DNA of 64,000 bases from Veronia nyctiphanis (GCF_004116385.1 NZ_PEIB01000004.1:1-64000), one strand, 5' to 3'. Positions 47,354 to 56,588 are shown, counted from the stretch's first letter. Program-made: numbers and translations. Notes: generated by a model from the letters alone, not told the origin.

Positions 47354-48431
47354 TCATAGCAAAATGAACAAGCAGCATTGAGCTGCTTGTTCATCAAATA
47401 AATCATAAAGAAACGTATCAAACCGAAGGGTAGGAGGATAGATTGAAGCTTCACGGTAGCCAAACAAGGCTTGTGCGCCACCAGTATGGAGAAAAACAAT
47501 ATTTTCTGCGTCTGAGAAATGTCCTTTTCTCACCAGGTCGATGAGCCCGCAGCCCCTTTTCCGGAATAAACAGGATCAAGCAGAATACCTTCAAGCCTTG
47601 CAAACATATCGATAGCTTCAATGGTACTCGCCGCGGGTATACCATACCCTTCACCGACGTAATCACTGTTGGCGACCACATCGTCACGCTGAACGGTTCC
47701 CTCTAGCCCCATAAACACTGCTGTTTTAGCAGCCAGATTGAAGACGTTTTCCTCTTGTTTTTCTTTGGGGGCACGCACACCAATGCCGAGAACGGGGATC
47801 TGACTGTTCGTGGCCCGCAAACCCAAAACCAAACCGGCTTGTGTACCTGCAGAGCCGGTGCCGTGAACGACATGATCGACTTTCAGGCCCATATCATTCA
47901 CCTGTTGCAGCAGCTCAATGGCACAGTTGACGTAACCTAGCGCGCCGATTTCATTCGAGCCGCCGCCGGGAATAATATATGGTTTTTTACCTTGCTCTTT
48001 AAATTTTGTCGCAGACTGCTCCATGGCGGCATTCATATCAGTGTCTGCCGGGTGTTTTTCAAGTGTCGCACCAAACATTTGGTCCAACATCACGTTACCG
48101 TTCAGGTGTAGTCGACATCTTTTGAACAGGTCCGATCCTCAAGGAGAATATGGCAGGCCATGCCCATCTGTGCTGCGATAGCGGCAGTTTGTCTGGCATG
48201 ATTAGATTGTGTTGCGCCTTGAGTGATGATCACATCAGCGTTTTTGTTTTGGGCGTCCGCCATTAAAAATTCAAGTTTACGGGTTTTGTTACCGCCTCCT
48301 GCAAGGCCCGTGCAGTCATCGCGTTTGATCCAGATTGTTGGCCCACCCAGCTCTCTCGTCAGGTTTTCGAGTTTCTCCAGAGGGGTAGGAAGATGGGCGA
48401 AAAATGCCCGAGGATATCTGGACATATGCAT
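47354..48431 (-). CDS. L-cysteate sulfo-lyase / D-cysteine desulfhydrase family enzyme (two frame breaks)
   Basis: PLP-dependent fold-type II lyase related to D-cysteine desulfhydrase, ACC deaminase and L-cysteate sulfo-lyase (CuyA). Visible are [20 protein letters not shown] with the PLP lysine, [15 protein letters not shown], the phosphate-binding loop [25 protein letters not shown], and [14 protein letters not shown] near the end. The substrate cannot be fixed from sequence; the HARQTAA variant and the TRAP/LysR setting favour CuyA-like use. Deletions near 48,105 and 47,541 split the gene. After the second, the frame ([28 protein letters not shown]) runs through a hairpin to TGA at 47354. 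That is longer than the roughly 335 residues expected, so one more indel near 47,420 is likely. AAGGAG lies eight bases before ATG 48431. Confidence 0.8.
47364..47394 (-). terminator. hairpin at the 3' end of the CuyA-like gene
   Basis: Perfect 13-bp arms (ATGAACAAGCAGC / GCTGCTTGTTCAT) with a 5-base loop and a TTTT tract on the minus strand. It looks like the terminator of the lyase gene, which suggests that the true stop codon lies before it. Confidence 0.7.
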
Positions 48432-48509
48432 GTTGACGTCTCCTTCATTCGTCTTGAAAAGTGCTTTTGAGTGTATGAAGCCGACGATAAAGAGACCAAT
48501 GCCGATTAG

Positions 48510-49457
48510 TCAGGTTTCGGTTACCTTGCTGCATGGCAGCACAATATCGGTCTCTCTGGTTGCGTGCTGAGCCATCTTTTTTGACACCGCAATGATGGAT
48601 TGAGAAAGTGGATCATCGGTCTCACGATAGTAAATAGTAATTTGGAACGAGATATGCCAGCGTTCGCTGCCTGCCAGATATAGCTCCCCACGTTTAACTT
48701 CGTCCTTAATAAATGACATTGGCAGCCATGCGATACCATAGCCTGCCTGTACCATAGACTTAAGCGTGTGAGAGAACGGATTTTCGTATCTACGATCAAG
48801 AAAGCATGCGTGTTTCACTAAGAGTTGATCGATAGCCTTGCCGAATAAAGTCTGGTGGGAGTAGCCCACGAGAGGGATAGGGTTATCCGGTTCACCGGGC
48901 AATTGATATTGCGGTCCACCTTGACCACATGAAGAGACGGGTACCAGTATTTCGTTGCCAATAACAGTGCTTTGATAGCGTTCTGTATCGATTGAAACTC
49001 CTATACCGTCTCGGGTGTAACACATCAGATAATCGACCAGTCCACGGGAGAACAAGTCTATCGAGTCTGCCAATCTGTCCGAGGATAACCTGACATATAT
49101 CGGGCCGACTTCTTTTTCAATCTCGCGCATCCAGCGCATAAATAGGGTCTGCACGATTGAGTTTTGTGCGGCGACTGAGACCTCATGGCCGTCATAGCTT
49201 TTAACGGAGCGCGCCATCTCTCTCGCGGTGTAAAGCTTGTCAAGAATCGCTTCTGCTTCAGTGACAAAGGCCTTTCCTTGGTCTGTCAATTCAAGGTTCT
49301 GTGAGTCTCTGTTGACGAGACTGGTGCCGACCCACTGTTCTAATGAACGAATGCGTCGACTGAAAGCGGGTTGTGTGACAAAACGCTCTCTTGCAGCCGC
49401 CGTAAAACTGCTAGCGTGCGCCAGACATACGAAGTCTTCCAATAACTTAAAGTCCAA
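48510..49457 (-). CDS. LysR-type transcriptional regulator
   Basis: DNA-binding regulator of 315 residues. The N-terminal winged helix-turn-helix is evident (FKLLEDFVCLAHASSFTAAA, then TQPAFSRRIRSLEQWVG), followed by a substrate-binding-type effector domain (residues about 90-300, SMVQAGYGIAWLPMSFI). I chose TTG at 49457, which has GGAG seven bases upstream and begins the protein at the HTH. A longer TTG reading to 49490 adds 11 residues of no family character. It lies 78 bases upstream of the lyase gene on the same strand and is divergent from the TRAP genes, the usual arrangement for a regulator of both. Confidence 0.9.
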   Translation of the reverse strand: MDFKLLEDFVCLAHASSFTAAARERFVTQPAFSRRIRSLEQWVGTSLVNRDSQNLELTDQGKAFVTEAEAILDKLYTAREMARSVKSYDGHEVSVAAQNSIVQTLFMRWMREIEKEVGPIYVRLSSDRLADSIDLFSRGLVDYLMCYTRDGIGVSIDTERYQSTVIGNEILVPVSSCGQGGPQYQLPGEPDNPIPLVGYSHQTLFGKAIDQLLVKHACFLDRRYENPFSHTLKSMVQAGYGIAWLPMSFIKDEVKRGELYLAGSERWHISFQITIYYRETDDPLSQSIIAVSKKMAQHATRETDIVLPCSKVTET

Positions 49458-49759
49458 ATAACGTCTCCACCCCGTGGCTCTGTTATTCAACCTAGCAAAT
49501 GCCAGGAGGCTTGGATTGCTTAAGAATAAGAATTTGTTATCACGACTGAAAATAAGTAAGTGTCCGTTTTATTCCACTTATTAAGTTTTGAAATGTGTAC
49601 TTTTAAATATCTGAAAATAGTTGGTTTATTATGACTGGTTACAAAACGGAATAGCCCCCTTTCAAATCCGCATTAGCAATTATCTGAACTCTGGCCATGC
49701 TTATTCGTGCATCAGGAACGTTATCAAGCGTCCATTCATCCTCAACAAGGAGCTGTTGT
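49458..49759. promoter_or_regulatory. divergent promoter region, LysR gene / TRAP operon
   Basis: 302 bp, AT-rich around 49,530-49,625. An inverted repeat (AATAAGT at 49551-49557, ACTTATT at 49576-49582) is a candidate regulator site, but its match to a LysR box is not compelling. Confidence 0.4.
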
Positions 49760-50754
49760 ATGAAACCCTATTTCAAAGTTGGCGCAATGGGTATTGGTGG
49801 CATGATCTTGGCTGGGCTTTCAGCACCGTCATTTGCTGCAACCACTATCCGTCTTTCAACCTATGTTAATGAAACTGATATTCGCTATGAAGGCTTTAAG
49901 AAATTTGCTGAATTAGCAGCAGCAAAAAGTAATGGCGATTTAAAAGTACAGATATTCCCCTCTTCAACACTGCATGGCTGGAGTGAAGGTGTCGACGCTG
50001 TTCAAGGTGGTGTCTCAGACATCAGTTGGATTCCAGCTGACAAACGACTTCCATGTTACCGTGTCACGTCCCTTATCCTGTTCCTATCAATCTGGAAAAG
50101 CAGATTGAACTTGATGGTGATTATGCAAAGTTAATCACCAAAGAAGCGGCAAAAGCTGAGCTGGTTCCACTGATAAATTCCAACTATTCCTATGACCAAG
50201 AGTGGTGGTTTGAAGACCCTGTCAATGACATTGGCAAACTTGACGGAAAGTTAGTGCGCTCAATCGGGCCGCTGGTCAGCATGATGATTGAATCGTGGGG
50301 CGGCAAGCCTGTGTTTGTTGCTCCAAAAGAAGTGTTTCAATCGGCTGAACGAGGTGTGGTTGACGGAATCAATATGGGCGTGGCGACTTACAGTTCATGG
50401 AAACTCTGGAACGTGATGCCACATATGGTTAACGCCAACATGTTCTACGGCAACATCATCTACATGATGAACAAGAATAAATTTGATGACCTAAGCGCCG
50501 CAAACCAAAAAGCGCTCAAAGAATCCGCTGTCGAAGCAGAAGCATGGTTGAAACCTCGTTATGAAGGATGGGTGGATCAGCGTGTGGGCAATGCCGTGAT
50601 GTCAGGTGGCGGTTCTGCGGTATCGATGGATGAAGATCGCACGCAAGAATTGGTTGATGATATTGCGAAGAAGTGGACGCCGGAAGTTAATCAGGCTTGC
50701 GGTAAGCCGCTTGCCGATAACATTCGTGCTCTCTTTGCGTCACATCAGGACTGA
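49760..50754 (+). CDS. dctP: TRAP transporter substrate-binding protein DctP (one frame break)
   Basis: Periplasmic solute-binding subunit of a tripartite ATP-independent transporter, about 331 residues after repair. A Sec signal peptide is clear (MKPYFKVGAMGIGGMILAG, cleavage probably after APSFA). The mature part starts TTIRLSTYVNETDIRYEGF and shows family segments VQIFPSSTLHGW, DAVQGGVSDISW and GKLDGKLVRSIGPL. The start at 49760 has AAGGAG eight bases upstream. A one-base deletion between about 50,040 and 50,090 shifts the frame inside the region reading YPVPINLEKQIEL afterwards. First gene of the dctPQM operon. TRAP substrates are usually carboxylates or sulfonates; this one is unknown. 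Confidence 0.87.
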
Positions 50755-50771
50755 GGTGGGTATCTGAATCA

Positions 50772-51262
50772 ATGAATACTAATTGGTTTCACCGTCTTCA
50801 TTCATTGTCGCTGGTACTTCTTTACTCAGGTGCTGCCATCGTACTGATCCAGGCAATCTGGATCAGCTACGGCGTGCTGGTGAGATATGTCTTCAATGAG
50901 CCAGACGGCACGGTAACTGAAGCGACTGCACTGCTGCTGGTGCCAGTGGCATTCATGGGCTGTTCTTTTGCGCTGCTGAATGATGCTTATCCAAAAGTCA
51001 CTATTTTCCGTGACAAGCTAACGGGCAAGGCGCAGGTAATCCTCGATCGGTTCAATTTCTTCGTCATGGTGTTGATTGGTGTTTTCTTCACTACAGCGGC
51101 GGGTAAAGCAATGGTTAAGTCGTTTTCATCCGGCGCAGCATCAGAAATTTTACTCTGGCCGCGCTTCTGGTTTTGGATTCCCGTGGTGCTTGCTTGGTGA
51201 GTTTCACGCTGGCCGCACTTTATCTGATGCTAAAAGGGCATCCTGAAGACAAACAACAATAA
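50772..51262 (+). CDS. dctQ: TRAP transporter small membrane subunit DctQ (one frame break)
   Basis: Four-helix small permease subunit, about 163 residues after repair. Membrane segments are visible at SLVLLYSGAAIVLIQAIWI, ATALLLVPVAFMGCSF, FFVMVLIGVFFTTAAG and FWFWIPVVLA followed by LVSFTLAALYLML. One base is lost near 51,199, where the uncorrected frame stops at LAW; the repaired frame continues to LKGHPEDKQQ and a TAA at 51260-51262. It lies 17 bases after dctP and 15 before dctM. Confidence 0.85.
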
Positions 51263-51277
51263 TAAGGAAGTAATGAC

Positions 51278-52579
51278 ATGGAGTGGTACGTTGTTGGGCT
51301 AGGTATGCTGGGGTTATTAATGGGGTTTATCCTCATAGGGCTGCCCATACCTTTTGCACTCGCTGCAGCCTCTATCCCATTTTTGTTTGATATTCTCTCT
51401 TTGAAATCGACGCTGGTCACCACAGAACTGAAGTTGTGGGGGGTGTGGTTCGATTACATTCTGCTCGCCGTCCCTCTGTTTGTGTTCCTCGGTGAGTTAA
51501 TTGGGCGCTCAAGCATTGGGCCAAATCTTTACTGGTTTATGCACAGTAAATTGCCCGTCAAAGGTGCGGCTGCATACGGGAGTATTGGTGCCTGTGCCGG
51601 GTTTGGTGCGGTCTGTGGCTCGAGCATGGTTGGTGCATTGACGATTGGCGGTGTGGCGCTGCCAGAAATGCTGAAGCTTGGTTATGGAAAGCGCCTGTCG
51701 AGCGGTATTTTGGCGGCGGGTGGCACGCTGAGTGTGTTGATCCCACCCAGTTTGATCTTGCTTTTCTACGGCATTGTGACTGACCAGTCGATTGGCGCCT
51801 TGTTCATTGCGGGTGTGGTTCCCGGTCTTATTCTGGTGAGCTTGTTTTTCGTCATTATCCTTATCTGGGGCAAAGTGAAAGCGGAAGACATTCCGGGGCA
51901 TGAAAGTGTAGAACCTATTCCCTGGTTACTGGCGCTTTCGGCGATTTTGCCTGTGACCATCATAGGTCTTCTTATCACCATATCTATTTATGCGGGCATA
52001 GCCACACCGACTGAGGCGGCGGGAGTGTCAGCCACCTTGACCTTGCTGCTCGCCTATTGGTTTGGTGGTTTGAGATTACCGGGCTTGATGGCGTCATTAC
52101 GTTCAACCATGCAGACGATGGGGTATCTTGGTCTGTTGTTGTCATCAGGCGTGTTGTTCGGCTTTGTGATGACGTATCACCAAATACCGCAGCAGTTCAC
52201 TGAGTTGTTTGTGGAAATGCAGCTGTCTCCCTATGCCGTGTTAGCGATGATTGTCCTGTTCTACATTATTCTCGGTATGTTTCTTGAACCTGTTTCCATG
52301 ACATTTATCACCTTACCAACACTCTATCCGTTGGTACATGCAGCAGGGTTCGATCTTATTTGGTTTGGCGTTGTCTTTACCATCACCATGGAAATTGCTG
52401 TGCTCACCCCTCCGGTTGGGCTGAATCTGTTTGTCATACAAAACCTTGCCAAAGACGAGGTGACGATAGGGGATGTCATTATCGGTTGCTTACCCTTTAT
52501 CGCGGCGCTATTTACCTTGCTGATCCTATTGATTGGTATTCCCGACACTGCGCTTTGGCTACCCGAATTAATGGAATAA
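51278..52579 (+). CDS. dctM: TRAP transporter large permease DctM
   Basis: Large membrane subunit of 433 residues with about a dozen hydrophobic segments that carries the substrate with sodium symport. Family motifs include FLGELIGRSSIGPNLY, GAVCGSSMVGALTIGG, ALPEMLKLGYGKRLSSGILA and GTLSVLIPPSLILLFYG. The closing block includes LTPPVGLNLFVIQNLAK. The start at 51278 is preceded by AAGGAAG at seven bases. The gene is intact. Confidence 0.93.
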   Translation: MEWYVVGLGMLGLLMGFILIGLPIPFALAAASIPFLFDILSLKSTLVTTELKLWGVWFDYILLAVPLFVFLGELIGRSSIGPNLYWFMHSKLPVKGAAAYGSIGACAGFGAVCGSSMVGALTIGGVALPEMLKLGYGKRLSSGILAAGGTLSVLIPPSLILLFYGIVTDQSIGALFIAGVVPGLILVSLFFVIILIWGKVKAEDIPGHESVEPIPWLLALSAILPVTIIGLLITISIYAGIATPTEAAGVSATLTLLLAYWFGGLRLPGLMASLRSTMQTMGYLGLLLSSGVLFGFVMTYHQIPQQFTELFVEMQLSPYAVLAMIVLFYIILGMFLEPVSMTFITLPTLYPLVHAAGFDLIWFGVVFTITMEIAVLTPPVGLNLFVIQNLAKDEVTIGDVIIGCLPFIAALFTLLILLIGIPDTALWLPELME

Positions 52580-52581
52580 GA

Positions 52582-53385
52582 ATGATGAATTGTTTGCGAG
52601 TTGGAGCAGGGCCAACCTTGGTTTTGGTTCATGGTTTCTTGAGTGGCCTGACGTATTGGGACAAACAAGTAGAGTTATTTTCAGCATCGTTTGATGTTGT
52701 TGTGTTCGATCTTCCGGGATTTGGCAGTAATGCCGAGCAAACCTGTCCCGATACGATCGAGAATTTTGCCGACTATGTGATTAACAAACTCAGCCGTCTA
52801 GGTATCGAAGAATTTCATCTGATCGGACATTCGATGGGCGGGATGATTGCGCAAGAAATCGCGATAAAAATTCCGGATAGGGTTATCGGGTTGGTTCTTT
52901 ATGCGACTGGGCCGGTAGGCAGTTTACCGGGAAGGTTTGAGCCCATCGAATACAGCATTGAGAGGGTTAAAACTGAGGGTACGCACGAAGTAGCAAGAGA
53001 CACAGTAAAAACATGGTTTACGGAGGGAGAAGATGACCCGGATTATGCCAGCGGTATCGCCATGGCAGATCAGGTAAAAACAGAAAGTTATATTAATGGA
53101 TTATTAGCAATGTCACGTTGGCGCGCGCTGGAAAGGCTGGACAAAGTGGAAGCGAAAACTCTGATCATCTGGCCTGACAGTGACCGATCTTACATGTGGG
53201 AGCAGATTGAATCGCTCTGGCGTGGGATCAAAGCAACAAATTTGGCCGTTGTTCCACAGGCGGCGCATAACCTACACCTCGAAAAGTCACGGATATTTAA
53301 TCTTCTTGTTGTCGATTTTTTAAAAAGTGATGAGGTACAACATCGATTGCGGTGTGAAGAGTGTCGTCCGGGAGACCTGGTTTGA
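52582..53385 (+). CDS. alpha/beta hydrolase
   Basis: Hydrolase of 267 residues with the complete alpha/beta-hydrolase pattern: oxyanion segment LVLVHGFLSG, nucleophile elbow GHSMGG (about residue 90), late acid around IIWPDSDRSY and His in AAHNLHLEKS. The start at ATG 52582 is two bases after the dctM stop, so it is probably co-transcribed with the TRAP genes. An upstream in-frame extension overlaps dctM and is rejected. The substrate is unknown; esterase- or lactonase-like use on the transported compound is only a suggestion. Confidence 0.85.
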   Translation: MMNCLRVGAGPTLVLVHGFLSGLTYWDKQVELFSASFDVVVFDLPGFGSNAEQTCPDTIENFADYVINKLSRLGIEEFHLIGHSMGGMIAQEIAIKIPDRVIGLVLYATGPVGSLPGRFEPIEYSIERVKTEGTHEVARDTVKTWFTEGEDDPDYASGIAMADQVKTESYINGLLAMSRWRALERLDKVEAKTLIIWPDSDRSYMWEQIESLWRGIKATNLAVVPQAAHNLHLEKSRIFNLLVVDFLKSDEVQHRLRCEECRPGDLV

Positions 53386-53484
53386 TGCCTCGCTCGTAGT
53401 ACTGATGTTTTATTCAGATTTCAAAGAGATGTTGAAGGGGTTAATGCAACCATTTCAGTTCGAGTTGAAAGATGAAGCCCAAGA

Positions 53485-53513
53485 AAAACACCGCATCATG
53501 CGGTGTTTTTTTT
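53485..53513 (+). terminator. strong intrinsic terminator
   Basis: Perfect 8-bp stem ACACCGCA / TGCGGTGT with a TCA loop followed by eight T residues, about 100 bases after the hydrolase stop. It ends the TRAP-hydrolase transcript. Confidence 0.9.
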
Positions 53514-53535
53514 ATGACCAATTGTCATTAGCTAT

Positions 53536-54577
53536 TTGAACCAGAAAGAGGGCGTTCGGCTCAGACCAACTCACACGTATATTGACATCAAGAAAACCTT
53601 ACTAAGTTATGCGATGCTGAGTGCAAATCCGCACAATATCCAGCCTTGGAAAGTCGCTTTTCCTGCTGAGAATCAAATCCTTCTGTATGTTGATTCTGAA
53701 CGACTGCTTCCCCAAACTGACCCAATCCACTGTCAGATTCTTATTGGGCAAGGAACGTTTATTGAAGTCTTGGTGGTTGCGGCAAGCCATTTCGGTATTC
53801 GTGTTGATGTGAATTACTTCCCGCAGGGGGAATATGACAACCAGAGCCTGGAAGCTAAACCGGTCGCATCGCTAACGCTAGTGCCTGACGAGACGATCAA
53901 AGCCGATCCCCTGTTCCAATATTTGGCTATTCGTCAGTCGACAAAGACGCCATATTCGTCAGAGATTTTATCGACTCAACAGTTAGTTGAGGTGCAAAAG
54001 GCCAGTGAGCAAGCCGACTTTTCCATCCAGCTTGTTAATAAACAAGATGACCATGACACCATTGCAAACTTTTTGACGGAGGCGATGGTGGTAGAAGAGC
54101 AAAAATCCGCTCGCAGCCTAGAAACTATCGGTATGTTCCGCTTTAATGATCAGGAAATGCGCAAATATCGATATGGCTTTGGTTTTCCCCAGAATGGTGT
54201 CACAGGCCCTAAACGTTGGCTGGCTGAGACTCTGCTAGTGAGTCGACAAAAAGCGGAAAATGATTGGCCAAGAAGGGGTGAAAACAACACACAGAGCGGC
54301 GGAGAACACTCCTCATTTTGGTTTGTTGATCAGCGATTCGAATAGCCGATTTGATCAAGTGAAGTGCGGTCGCGTTTACCAAAGAATTAATCTGGTTACG
54401 GCCTCCATGGGACTCGCTCAGCATCCAATGAGTCAAATTTTGCAAGAGTACTCAGATATGTTGCCATTACAGGCGAAATTTAAGAAACACTATGGAGTGA
54501 AATCGAGCCAGACAGTGCAAATATTGTTTCGCTTGGGGGAAACGGATTTGACGCCAGCTTCGCAGAGAAGTAAGTGA
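53536..54577 (+). CDS. nitroreductase-like protein (frame break, start uncertain)
   Basis: About 346 residues after repair. The N-terminal part (YAMLSANPHNIQPWKV) is the signature of nitroreductase/Acg-like flavoproteins, where SxHNxQPW helps bind FMN. The C-terminal part (VYQRINLVTASMGLAQHPMSQ) fits the same family. The two parts are in different frames. The change lies near 54,270, where a GGGG run could carry one extra base; this is the only break in the window not explained by one lost base. The nominal start is TTG 53536 without a good ribosome site, so the N-terminus is uncertain. It follows a strong terminator, so it may have its own promoter. Confidence 0.65.
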
Positions 54578-54743
54578 CATAGTGACGAGTTAAATGACAA
54601 TTGCTTCTAGAATTATCGTCTCGCACACCAGAGACGATGGAGCAGGGTTATTGAGTCAGGCATAACGTCAAACAGTACTTGCGCTAATATTTTGTCGGCA
54701 CTCATCCCACTGCATAGTGTAGGAAAAAGCGATAGGTAACAAA
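54578..54743. other. short non-coding stretch
   Basis: No gene or recognisable signal between the nitroreductase-like stop and the tRNA terminator. Confidence 0.4.
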
Positions 54744-54775
54744 TAAAAAAAACCGCTGAGTAATCAGCGGCTTTT
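54744..54775 (-). terminator. intrinsic terminator of the tRNA-Ser gene
   Basis: Minus-strand stem CCGCTGA / TCAGCGG with a 4-base loop followed by TTTTTTTT, starting a few bases after the tRNA 3' end. Confidence 0.9.
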
Positions 54776-54781
54776 CAAATG

Positions 54782-54872
54782 TGGCGGAGAGATAGGGATT
54801 TGAACCCTAGATACGCTATTAACGTATGCCGGTTTTCAAGACCGGTGCTTTCAACCACTCAGCCATCTCTCC
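54782..54872 (-). tRNA. tRNA-Ser (anticodon UGA)
   Basis: A 91-base class II tRNA on the minus strand. The acceptor arm GGAGAGA pairs with TCTCTCC, followed by discriminator G and an encoded CCA. The D arm reads GGCTGAGTGGTTGAAAGC. The anticodon stem-loop CCGGTCTTGAAAACCGG gives anticodon TGA. A long variable arm (CATACGTTAATAGCGTAT) identifies serine, and the T arm is GGGTTTGAACCC. It reads UCA codons by standard pairing. Promoter and terminator are both visible. Confidence 0.97.
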
Positions 54873-54885
54873 TGAAGTGGTGCGC

Positions 54886-54914
54886 ATGATAGGGGATGTT
54901 TTTACAGTTGTAAA
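54886..54914 (-). promoter_or_regulatory. sigma-70 promoter of the tRNA-Ser gene
   Basis: Minus-strand -35 TTTACA (54909-54914) and -10 TATCAT (54886-54891), separated by exactly 17 bases, followed by a GC-rich GCGC discriminator and the tRNA 5' end 13 bases later. A GC-rich discriminator is typical of stringently controlled stable-RNA promoters. Confidence 0.75.
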
Positions 54915-55126
54915 TACCCTAAATATCGAGTGCTCGATATATGAGCAATGTTTTTTAACTCGTGATTTCAGCGTTTAGTGACAAGTTTAGAGTGAGTTAA
55001 TGTTATTTCAGTCACTCACAAACAATTGGTGTGATCATGTATGTATAGTCTGTTGCCCACCCTTTAAATCCACACTGGTTTTTGGTTACCTTTTATATAT
55101 ATTCATTCGAGGAACACAGCATATAG

Positions 55127-55462
55127 ATGGACAGAGATGCCAGACGTTTTTTTCGACTCAATTACCCAGAGTTTTATCGCCCAGAAGTGCTGATCAGCGA
55201 TAAAGCTTTCCCGGTTCAGCAGATTTCAGAGCAAGGCATTGTTGCTGTTATCCCAAATGTCTCCTTGACTCAGGTTGGTGCGAAGTTTAAAGGTATCATT
55301 ACCTTTGCTGATGGGGTCTCTTTTGAAATCATCGGACACATTCTTCGTATCGAGGGTGATCGTGTGGTGGGTGAGTTGTTTAAAGGCATTAATTTTAGAC
55401 GTATGAATGAAGAGCAACGCCAGCTTAAAGTCAGGTTTCCCCGCTACAAGCCGCGTCATTGA
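55127..55462 (+). CDS. PilZ domain protein, first of a tandem pair
   Basis: Single-domain protein of 111 residues. The N-terminal RRFFR matches the PilZ RxxxR box and ISEQG matches the (D/N)xSxxG box, both of which contact cyclic di-GMP in known PilZ proteins. The domain continues through GAKFKGIITFADG and ends with a basic tail. It is probably a small c-di-GMP-responsive effector; the output is unknown. ATG 55127 has a GAGGA site at a slightly long distance of 13 bases. The next gene is a paralogue. Confidence 0.75.
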   Translation: MDRDARRFFRLNYPEFYRPEVLISDKAFPVQQISEQGIVAVIPNVSLTQVGAKFKGIITFADGVSFEIIGHILRIEGDRVVGELFKGINFRRMNEEQRQLKVRFPRYKPRH

Positions 55463-55605
55463 TACTCAGTAAACTCATTTAAAGTTATCCAGCCAACTCT
55501 ACAGGCTGACAGTCAATCATGATTTTCTTCTTGCCACCTTTGAACTTTCGCAAACTAATGAATATCTTTAATTAAGAGTCTTTTTCTGCATTGGTGGCAA
55601 CCGCT

Positions 55606-55938
55606 TTGGATTTCAATAGGCGAAAGTTCTTCCGGTTAACTTATCCTGAGTCATACCGGCCGAAAGTAAAAATTTATGGTGATATCCATTTTGTGTCTCA
55701 AGTGTCTGAGAGAGGCGTTGTATTGCTTATTCCCGATTTACCCCATCGAAAAATCGGCGCGAAATTTGTTGCTCTGATCGAGTTCTCCGATAAAACCACA
55801 CTTAAAATTGGCGGCAGGATTTTGCGAATTGAGGGAAACAAAGTAATTGGTCAACTCAGTGAGTCGATCGATTTTAAACGCATCAATGAAGAGCAAAGAC
55901 AACTCAAACTGAAATTTCCCGCTTACAAACCTACCTGA
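55606..55938 (+). CDS. PilZ domain protein, second of a tandem pair
   Basis: Paralogue of 110 residues of the preceding gene. It keeps RRKFFR and VSERG at the PilZ c-di-GMP boxes and an almost identical C-terminal half (ILRIEGNKVIGQL, RINEEQRQLKLKFP). I placed the start at TTG 55606: it aligns exactly with the ATG of the first copy and has GGTGG eight bases upstream. An in-frame extension to 55591 lacks support. The 143 bases between the copies show no terminator, so they may be co-transcribed. Confidence 0.72.
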   Translation: MDFNRRKFFRLTYPESYRPKVKIYGDIHFVSQVSERGVVLLIPDLPHRKIGAKFVALIEFSDKTTLKIGGRILRIEGNKVIGQLSESIDFKRINEEQRQLKLKFPAYKPT

Positions 55939-56042
55939 ACCTGCTTTTGAAAAGTTGCGAAAAAGCGCATGAAAAATTAACGTTATAGCGAATTCACACG
56001 GCGTATCATGGGTACCCATATACATTTTGATGACCTAATAAC

Positions 56043-56588
56043 ATGACTTTATCCCTGCCTGAAATTCATTTTCGTCCACTCGATGGTAACGATGCCGACA
56101 TCTTTTCAGTTTGGCTCTCGGACCCTGAGGTCACCCGTTTCAGTTTATCAAGTTTTCAATTTCCCCAATCCAAAGTAGATATTTCACAATGGCTCAATAC
56201 GATCAACGGCAGTAAGAGCAATGTGAGCTTTGGTATTACTCTTGGGGAAACGGGTGCACTGATAGGTTACGCAGGTATTGCATCAATCAGTTCGCTCAAT
56301 CGTTGTGGTGAGTATTTCATCATGATCGGCAGCAAAGAGCATTGGGGCAGGGGGATAGGCTCTCAAGTCACTAAAAAAGTTGTGGAGTACGGCTTTGAAA
56401 CCTTGGGTTTGCATCGGATTGAACTGACCGCTTTTGCTAATAATCCGGGAGCAATAAAAGCGTACGAAAATGCGGGCTTTCAGCATGAAGGCGTTAAGCG
56501 GGAATCAGGGTTCAGGCAGGGAAAATTTTTCGACAAAGTACAGATGGGTATTATTGTTCATGACTGGTTGACGTTGAAAGAGTCATGA
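56043..56588 (+). CDS. GNAT N-acetyltransferase (RimJ/RimL type)
   Basis: Acetyltransferase of 181 residues using acetyl-CoA. The RimJ/L-type layout is clear: IHFRPLDGNDADIF at the N-terminus, GYAGIASISSLNRCGEYFIM mid-protein, the CoA pyrophosphate loop HWGRGIGSQVTKK, and HRIELTAFANNPGAIKAYE with GFQHEGVKRES after it. This subgroup acetylates protein N-termini or small molecules; the substrate here is unknown. The gene is intact and apparently monocistronic. Confidence 0.88.
   Translation: MTLSLPEIHFRPLDGNDADIFSVWLSDPEVTRFSLSSFQFPQSKVDISQWLNTINGSKSNVSFGITLGETGALIGYAGIASISSLNRCGEYFIMIGSKEHWGRGIGSQVTKKVVEYGFETLGLHRIELTAFANNPGAIKAYENAGFQHEGVKRESGFRQGKFFDKVQMGIIVHDWLTLKES

Noticed and set aside
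52360-52581. N-terminal extension of the alpha/beta hydrolase
   Set aside because: It overlaps dctM out of frame and has no family similarity; the hydrolase begins naturally at ATG 52582.
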